A DNA stretch of 10,324 nucleotides. Source: Mycobacterium sp. (GTDB lineage Bacteria; Actinomycetota; Actinomycetes; Mycobacteriales; Mycobacteriaceae). The DNA is taken from assembly GCA_018500005.2 (NCBI GenBank), contig JAHBAP020000140.1:1-10324 (forward strand), written 5' to 3'. A program made the translations under genes and the position numbers. Positions 5,704-10,324 of the stretch are shown here, in pieces. Positions within the stretch are counted from its first letter, which is position 1. Every line of letters starts with the position of its first letter. The notes beneath the pieces were generated by a model that did no database searches, had not been told where the DNA came from, and was given only the letters and a program-made list of their open reading frames with translations.

Positions 5704-7152
5704 TCAGCTCACGCCGTGTTGAGCGATCTCGGCCAGGGCTTCGCGTGCTGCACGGCGCCGAATCTCGATGGCGTCACCGATCTGCCGGGCCAGCCGATGG
5801 TCGTTCTCCACGATCGCGTTCATAGCGTCGCGGGACACCGAGACGATCATCGTGTCGGTCAGCGCCACCACGCCGGTGATCATCCGTTGCCGGGTCAATG
5901 ACGTCCCCCCGATGTAATCACCCGCGCCGAGGTCGCCCAGCGACACCCGTCCCCCACCCGGCGCCATGGCGAACATCCCGACCGCGCCTTCGGTGATGAA
6001 CCCCATGGCCTCGGGGACGCTGTTCACCGGCTGGATGATCTCCCCCTCTGCGTAGGGAAGCACCCGGGCGTTGGCGAGCATTGCCGCTGCGGCATCCGAA
6101 CCGAGGCCCAAGCCGGCCGCGATCGAGCCGATGTGCTCGGCCAGGTAGGCCCTCTTGCGTGAGGCCCCGGACTTGACGTTGTCCAGATGCAAGCCGGAGC
6201 GCTGGCAGGCGTACCAGACGCGCTGCTGAAGCAGCGACACGGTTCCGTCGGCTTCCGCCGGGGAGGCGACCGGCACCATCACCCGGTAGCTGACCATTCC
6301 CGGATGCACCGCATGGGCACCCAAGGGGGTGACCGAGGCTTTGGCGTCGGCCAGTTTCGCCGGCGCCCCGTCGGCCACCGCCTGCAGTGTCGCCTTGATC
6401 CGGCCGGGAGGATCCCCGGCGGCGAAGCTGAACGTGGCCTTCGATTTGAAGAATGGTGCGGTGGTGCGGCTGAGGTTGACGAACGCGTCGCCCGCGAGCG
6501 CCGCGTTGGGGACGATCTGGATGCCGTTCTCGGTGTCGATGTGCACGGCGCGCCAGTTCACCTCGGCAACGCGGCCCTTGCCGAATTTGGTGTCCAGATG
6601 GTCGCCGATCCGGAACGGCTGCTCGAAGAGCAACAGCAGCCCGGAGATGACCGGGCCGACGGCGTTCTGCACCGCAAGGCCGATAACGATGGAGGTCACG
6701 CCCACCGCAGTGATGAGACCGCCGATATTGGCGCCCCACACCCAGGACAACAGCAGTCCGATACCGATGATGATCAGGATCAGCCGGCCGAGGTCGACGA
6801 AGATGCCCGGCAGCCGGCTTCTCCAGCTACCCGCGCTCGCCGCACCGAACAGCGCCGCGTTGGCACCGGACAGCAGCACGAGCATGATGACGAAACCCAC
6901 CACGGTGGCGGCGATCTTGGCCCACGTCGCATGCCCGACGGACTCCCCGCCCTGGTTGAGCTGGTCGATCAGCAGGTACACCGCCCCGGCGGGGAGCAGC
7001 CAGTTGCGCAGCAGTCCAACGGGTTTGGCGTAGGCGCTGCCCCTGCGCACCAGAACACCCTGCAGTTCGTTGAACACCAACAGCGCCAGCGGCAGACCGA
7101 CCACGACGGCCAGCGCCGGCCAGAACCATGGCTGCGAGGTCAGAGTGCCCAT
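5704..7152 (-). CDS. MscS-family mechanosensitive channel with C-terminal cNMP-binding-like domain
   Basis: Membrane channel of 482 residues, very similar in architecture to M. tuberculosis Rv2434c as I recall it. Hydrophobic helices lie at about 12-27, 51-65, 78-101 and 117-139; the pore helix region follows at about 143-176 (LITAVGVTSIVIGLAVQNAV), and then FEQPFRIGDHL at 176-186, the MscS hallmark, leads into the beta domain. The C-terminal ~120 residues (about 360-460) fold as a cyclic-nucleotide-binding domain: GEIIQPVNSVPEAMGFITEG, VSLGDLGAGDYIGG, VVALTDTMIVSVSRDAM. In the phosphate-binding cassette the usual FGE glutamate is replaced by glycine (YIGG, 413-416), and the usual Arg position is Met424, with R421/R423 nearby, so canonical cAMP binding is doubtful. 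ATG start with GGAGG (7163-7167) 10 nt upstream. It is the second gene after the cyclase (31-nt gap), pointing to a sensor/effector operon. Expected role: osmotic or turgor release, with gating tuned by the added domain. Confidence 0.92.
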   Translation of the reverse strand: MGTLTSQPWFWPALAVVVGLPLALLVFNELQGVLVRRGSAYAKPVGLLRNWLLPAGAVYLLIDQLNQGGESVGHATWAKIAATVVGFVIMLVLLSGANAALFGAASAGSWRSRLPGIFVDLGRLILIIIGIGLLLSWVWGANIGGLITAVGVTSIVIGLAVQNAVGPVISGLLLLFEQPFRIGDHLDTKFGKGRVAEVNWRAVHIDTENGIQIVPNAALAGDAFVNLSRTTAPFFKSKATFSFAAGDPPGRIKATLQAVADGAPAKLADAKASVTPLGAHAVHPGMVSYRVMVPVASPAEADGTVSLLQQRVWYACQRSGLHLDNVKSGASRKRAYLAEHIGSIAAGLGLGSDAAAAMLANARVLPYAEGEIIQPVNSVPEAMGFITEGAVGMFAMAPGGGRVSLGDLGAGDYIGGTSLTRQRMITGVVALTDTMIVSVSRDAMNAIVENDHRLARQIGDAIEIRRRAAREALAEIAQHGVS

Positions 7153-7183
7153 GCCCGATCCGCCTCCGCTTCTCGCTCGGTGC

Positions 7184-9334
7184 TCATGCCGACTGCCGCG
7201 ATCCGACGTCGAGGCGCCACACCGTCTCGGTGCCGGCCGAACCGGTGATGTGACCGGCCTCGCTGAACGGATAGATACCGACTACCGACTCGTGGACTCG
7301 GTCGCTGACGAAGATGCCCGGCGAGCGGGTGGCCTCACGCACCCGGTGGGCGAGGTCGACGGCCTCCCCCCACAGTGCGTAGACGGTGGAACGCTCGCCG
7401 ACCAGGCCGCTGGTGACCGGTCCGCTGTCGATCCCGACCCGCGTCGACAACTGGGCGCCGTGCTGATCGTTGAACCGCTCCAGGATGTCGACCAGTTCCT
7501 TGGCGAACGCGATGGTCCGGCTCGAGTGATCCACCCGGGGTACCACCAGGCCGCAAGTGGCCAGCAATCCGTTGTCCTGCATGCTGCGCACCTGCTCGAC
7601 GCCGTGCCGCTCCGCGGCTCCGTCGAAGGCCTCCACCAGTGAATTGAGCATCGCCACCGACTGTTCGGTGGGCATCGACCGGGAGAAGTCGTCGAAGCCG
7701 AGCAACTGCGCGTAGATCACCGATACGTCGCGGTGCTGGGTGCTGATGTTCTCCTCGCCCTCGCGGTAGCGCCGCGCGACCGGTTCGGGCATCAGGCTTT
7801 TCAGCAGTTCGTCGTTCTCCTGACGCTGTGCGTCGATCAGTTCCTGCTTGGTCTGCAGCCTGGCGCTGAGGTCGTTGAATGAGGACCCGAGTTCTCCGAT
7901 CTCGTCGCGTGAGGTAACCGGAACGCGAATGCCGAGTTCACCACCCTTGACTCGTTCGACCGCCGCCGCGAGCTGCTTCACCGGCCGGGTCAGGATTCGG
8001 GCGAAGAGCAGAGCCAGGAGACACACGGCCAGCACGATCGCCCCGGTGGACAGGGCGATATTTCGCGCGAACCTGGCGACGGGGGCCAGCGCCTCGCTCT
8101 CGTGGATCCTGGCGATGATGGCGTAGCGCAGGCCAGGCAAGTTCAGCGGTCCGTAGGCCGACAGCACTTTGACATCCCGGCCCAGGTAGTTGTCTCCGGT
8201 GCGCACTCCGGTATTCCCGCTGAGCGCCTCGCTGACCGATGTGCTGTCACCCATCGACTGCAGCAGTACGGTGTCCTCGGAAGCCAGTTCCCGCTTGACG
8301 ATGTCCTCCGGAGTGCCGTGCTCGGTCGCTTCGCGGGCAAAGCGCTCCGGGTCCTCGAGCAGGAGCCGGGAAATCGAGCGCATCAACTTGTCCGGTCCGA
8401 CCAAATACGTCTCACCGGTCTGTCCGAGCCCGTCCCGTTCCCAGCCGCGGTCGCCGGTCATCACGTTGTCCAACTCCTCGGACGAAAGCTGCATCGCCAG
8501 AACGCCGTAGATGCCGCCGCCGTCACCGATCGGGGTGAGGATCCACGGTGTGGGGAGTCCGTAGGCCGGCGCGTACTCCTCGAAATCGGTCAGGACGATC
8601 TCGTCGACCGATGTCGCCTGCATCGCCTTGCGGAAGCCTTCGGCCAGCTTGGTGGTCTTGAACGGGCCGCTGTTGACATTGATACCCAGATCGGTCTGCT
8701 TCAACGTCGAATACACGACGTTGCCGTCGGTATCGATCAGCAGTGCGTCGTCGAACGGGAAGCGGCCGGCGAAGTCGCTGAAGAACGGTTGGTAGCGCTC
8801 GTTGAACTTGGTCCAGGCGCTCGAGTCACCGGCGTTCATGATCTTCGCCGAAGCTGCGAAGTCACCCTTGGCCGGAACCGTGTAGAGGCTCTGCAGATAG
8901 GTCTGGGCGTTGGACGTCGGGCGATACAACGTCCCGTCCACTTTTTGGCCGGTGTATTTCTCGAGTTCCGGGTCGAAGATCTCTGTGTAGTACTTGTCCA
9001 CCGCCTCCTTGGCGCCGGGCGGCAGCGGGGTCTTCTGCAACTCGGCGAACGCCCCGGTGAAGTCCTTCATCGCCGTGATCGCAGCGTTGGAATGGGTGAG
9101 TACCGTCGCCGCATTGCTCAGGCTGGTGTAGAAGGTGGTGACTTCGCGGGCGCGCGACTCCCGAAGTTGGGTGAGCCGCTGGTACTCGGCATCACGCAAT
9201 GAGTTGGTACCCGAGACGTATCCGATGAGCCCCGCGATGAGCACCGACAGCACGCTCACGCTCAGCAGCATGATCAGTAGCTTGGACTGGAAACCGAGGG
9301 ACCGAAGACTGCGCAGTTCCGGAAGTCGGGCCAC
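7184..9334 (-). CDS. Receptor-type class III adenylate/guanylate cyclase homologue (dCache-HAMP-cyclase), degenerate active site
   Basis: Membrane protein of 716 residues. Order: TM1 (about 19-40), extracellular dCache-like sensor (about 42-420, with FPFDDALLIDTDGNVVYST and GIYGVLAMQLSSEELDNVM), TM2 (about 426-448), HAMP (about 449-495, with DEIGELGSSFNDL), a signalling helix (LLKSLMPEPVARRYREGEE), and a class III cyclase domain (about 536-700). Against canonical cyclases the first metal Asp is Q543 (IYAQLLGF), the base-specifying Lys is R583, the specifying Asp is A653 (YALWGE) and the transition-state Asn is D660. The second metal Asp (D587) and the catalytic Arg (R664) remain. Activity is therefore doubtful, or may need a partner. 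It resembles Rv2435c, as I recall it, in architecture and neighbour. GTG at 9334 chosen because GGGGAGA (9341-9347) lies 6 nt upstream; an ATG five codons earlier has no SD. The frame stays open upstream, but that overlaps the photolyase gene. Confidence 0.92.
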   Translation of the reverse strand: MARLPELRSLRSLGFQSKLLIMLLSVSVLSVLIAGLIGYVSGTNSLRDAEYQRLTQLRESRAREVTTFYTSLSNAATVLTHSNAAITAMKDFTGAFAELQKTPLPPGAKEAVDKYYTEIFDPELEKYTGQKVDGTLYRPTSNAQTYLQSLYTVPAKGDFAASAKIMNAGDSSAWTKFNERYQPFFSDFAGRFPFDDALLIDTDGNVVYSTLKQTDLGINVNSGPFKTTKLAEGFRKAMQATSVDEIVLTDFEEYAPAYGLPTPWILTPIGDGGGIYGVLAMQLSSEELDNVMTGDRGWERDGLGQTGETYLVGPDKLMRSISRLLLEDPERFAREATEHGTPEDIVKRELASEDTVLLQSMGDSTSVSEALSGNTGVRTGDNYLGRDVKVLSAYGPLNLPGLRYAIIARIHESEALAPVARFARNIALSTGAIVLAVCLLALLFARILTRPVKQLAAAVERVKGGELGIRVPVTSRDEIGELGSSFNDLSARLQTKQELIDAQRQENDELLKSLMPEPVARRYREGEENISTQHRDVSVIYAQLLGFDDFSRSMPTEQSVAMLNSLVEAFDGAAERHGVEQVRSMQDNGLLATCGLVVPRVDHSSRTIAFAKELVDILERFNDQHGAQLSTRVGIDSGPVTSGLVGERSTVYALWGEAVDLAHRVREATRSPGIFVSDRVHESVVGIYPFSEAGHITGSAGTETVWRLDVGSRQSA

Positions 9335-9340
9335 GGGTGA

Positions 9341-9347
9341 TCTCCCC
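9341..9347 (-). promoter_or_regulatory. Ribosome binding site deciding the cyclase start
   Basis: Read on the minus strand this is GGGGAGA, 6 nt before the GTG at 9334. The alternative ATG at 9349 has only AACCTTCAG in front of it and would bury this SD inside the coding region. Confidence 0.6.
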
Positions 9348-9371
9348 ATCTGAAGGTTGCTGAACGGGCGG

Positions 9372-9377
9372 ATCGTA
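9372..9377 (-). promoter_or_regulatory. -10-like hexamer TACGAT of the cyclase/MscS operon
   Basis: On the minus strand TACGAT fits TANNNT; a start about 7 nt downstream, near 9365, would give a 5' leader of roughly 30 nt that carries the GGGGAGA ribosome site. No clear -35 element is visible. The assignment rests on consensus and spacing only. Confidence 0.35.
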
Positions 9378-9404
9378 GCGCAATCACGGCCCCTCGGCGG
9401 CCCG

Positions 9405-9410
9405 TACCAT
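9405..9410 (+). promoter_or_regulatory. -10-like hexamer TACCAT of the photolyase gene, leaderless spacing
   Basis: TACCAT fits TANNNT and ends 7 nt before the GTG at 9418, so transcription would begin at the start codon itself. No Shine-Dalgarno sequence precedes that GTG. Together with the cyclase promoter it occupies the 83-bp divergent intergenic region. Confidence 0.4.
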
Positions 9411-9417
9411 CGACGCG

Positions 9418-10276
9418 GTGACCGCTCCCGGCACCGACGAGGACACTCCGCTCTGGCTGTTCGCCGATCAGCTCGATCCGGCGGTCTACGCCGGCGAGCA
9501 TGCCCGCCGCCCGATCCTGCTCGTGGAAGCCGCATCGGCGTTGCGGCGGCGGCCGTTTCATCGCCAGAAGCTGCATCTGGTCCTCTCCGCCCTGCGCCAC
9601 GCCGGAGCCGATCTCGGCGATCGCGCCACCCTGATACGGGCGGCGAACTATCGGGAGGCGTTACGCGGGTACGGCAGGCCGGTCCTGGTGCACGAGCCGA
9701 CCTCGCGGGCCGCTGATCGGTTCGTCCACCGACTGCACGCGGACGGACTGGTCGCCGGCATCCTGCCCACCCCCACGTTCGCGCTGTCCCGCGACGACTT
9801 CGCGCGCTGGGCCGGCACCCGGACCCGGTTCCGGATGGAGGACTTCTACCGCGAGCAACGCCGCCGGTTCGGGGTGCTGATGGACGGAGACCAGCCGGTG
9901 GGCGGGCGGTGGAACTTCGACACCGACAACCGCGAACCGCCACCCAAGGGGTCGTCGACCCTGGACGTGCCGCCGCCTTACCAGCCCCCCGAGGACGATA
10001 TCGACGCCCAGGTGCGCCGGGACCTGGACGATATGGCGATTCCGACCGTCGGCGTCGACGGGCCGCGGTTATTCGCGGTGACGCCGGCCGAAGCACAACA
10101 GGCTCTGCGGCACTTCATCGACCACCGGTTGGCGGCATTCGGCCGGTACGAGGACGCCATGCTCGGCGCGGACTGGGCCATGTCGCACTCGTTGCTCTCG
10201 GTGCCGCTCAATCTGGGCGTGCTGCATCCATTGGAGGCGGGCCGCCCCGGGGAGCGGGCCTATCGTCCCCAATGGG
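9418..10276 (+). CDS. Cryptochrome/photolyase family protein (DPRP, PhrB-type), 3' end lost at contig end
   Basis: N-terminal part (about 286 codons) of a photolyase-related protein of the PF04244 (DPRP) group, which includes the bacterial iron-sulfur (6-4) photolyases such as PhrB; full-length members are about 500 residues. Visible: the Rossmann-like antenna domain (LWLFADQL at 12-19, RPILLVEAASALR, FHRQKLHLVLSALRHAG), then MEDFYREQRRRFGVLMDG (140-157) with GGRWNFDTDNR (162-172), the clearest family signature, and FGRYEDAML, ADWAMSHSLLSVPLNLG and HPLE up to residue 273. The FAD-binding core and the cysteines for the 4Fe-4S cluster would lie beyond the end, so repair activity cannot be judged. 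GTG start with a -10-like element at leaderless distance; no SD. After E273 (10236) the reading departs from family expectation for 40 bases and then runs into adapter, so the last ~13 codons are unreliable. Divergent from the cyclase; no functional link seen. Confidence 0.9.
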
Positions 10277-10324
10277 ATGTTTCTTATACACATCTCCGCG
10301 CCCACGAGACGGACACCAAAACCG
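10277..10324. other. Nextera transposase adapter read-through at contig end (not genomic)
   Basis: Bases 10277-10310 match the Nextera read-through adapter (mosaic end CTGTCTCTTATACACATCT followed by CCGAGCCCACGAGAC) at 31 of 34 positions, with mismatches at 10277, 10281 and 10299. The following 8 bases (ggacacca) sit where the index would be, and the last 6 match the next adapter part only half. In frame with the photolyase it reads VSYTHLRAHET, a spurious peptide often seen in databases at the ends of contigs. It should be masked. Confidence 0.95.

Noticed and set aside
5696..5709. AGCTG-CGGT-CAGCT hairpin between the convergent Nudix and MscS genes as a bidirectional terminator.
   Set aside because: Only 5 bp of stem with no T-run, and it runs into the MscS stop codon; too weak to annotate, although a terminator is expected somewhere here.
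6187..7248. A 353-codon plus-strand frame opposite the MscS gene.
   Set aside because: Rich in His, Gln, Arg and Asp with low-complexity runs, as typically produced opposite hydrophobic high-GC genes. The minus-strand MscS motifs are unmistakable.
8102..9202. A 366-codon plus-strand frame opposite the cyclase.
   Set aside because: It is the mirror frame of a high-GC gene; the composition (Arg, Gly, Val, Leu with no family motif) is that of antisense noise, and no SD or promoter supports it.
9335..10096. Extension of the cyclase frame about 250 codons further upstream.
   Set aside because: It lies antisense to a clear photolyase gene, is rich in Arg, Pro and Ala, and the GTG at 9334 has a good SD directly before the first membrane helix.
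10069..10305. A minus-strand frame beginning in the contig end (MGAEMCIRNIP...).
   Set aside because: Its N-terminus is the translated adapter in reverse, and the rest is antisense to the photolyase gene.

Overview
The window reads as a piece of a high-GC actinobacterial chromosome, most probably from a Mycobacterium or Mycolicibacterium. The reasons are the strong G/C bias at third codon positions, several GTG starts, candidate leaderless starts, and gene pairs that I recall from M. tuberculosis H37Rv: a CPA2 antiporter next to a TrkA-C protein (Rv3236c/Rv3237c-like), and a class III cyclase next to an MscS channel carrying a cyclic-nucleotide-binding-like domain (Rv2435c/Rv2434c-like). Those assignments come from memory, not from a search. 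The two pairs are far apart in H37Rv numbering but lie a few kilobases apart here.

Layout. (a) 1-2369, minus strand: a compact three-gene operon read right to left, with a fatty acid hydroxylase/sterol desaturase-family membrane protein, then a small KhtT-like TrkA-C regulator, then a CPA2 K+/H+ antiporter cut by the left edge. (b) 2370-2427: a short divergent promoter region with an imperfect palindrome overlapping a -10-like hexamer. (c) 2428-5689, plus strand: two small multidrug resistance (SMR) transporter genes overlapping by ATGA, a GH77 4-alpha-glucanotransferase (malQ), and a Nudix hydrolase 3 nt behind it. (d) 5704-9334, minus strand: a membrane-bound receptor-type adenylate/guanylate cyclase homologue (TM, dCache-like sensor, TM, HAMP, cyclase domain) followed 31 nt downstream by an MscS-type channel with a C-terminal cNMP-binding-like domain. 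(e) 9418-10276, plus strand: the first half of a PhrB-type (DPRP family) photolyase/cryptochrome, divergent from the cyclase. (f) 10277-10324: not genomic; it matches the Nextera transposase adapter, so the window is a contig that ends in uncut adapter.

Working together. The antiporter and TrkA-C protein look like a channel-plus-gate K+ efflux unit of the KhtTU type. The cyclase and MscS genes look like a signalling pair: an external signal sensed by the cyclase protein, and a mechanosensitive channel as effector. Both partners, however, lack key residues of their canonical nucleotide chemistry. The cyclase domain has lost one metal Asp, both base-specifying residues and the transition-state Asn. 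The channel's nucleotide-binding cassette lacks the usual Glu and Arg. Whether this pair still uses cAMP, or something else, is the most interesting biological question here. I see no mobile element, CRISPR array, tRNA or rRNA, and no gene-free stretch over about 85 bases apart from the adapter.
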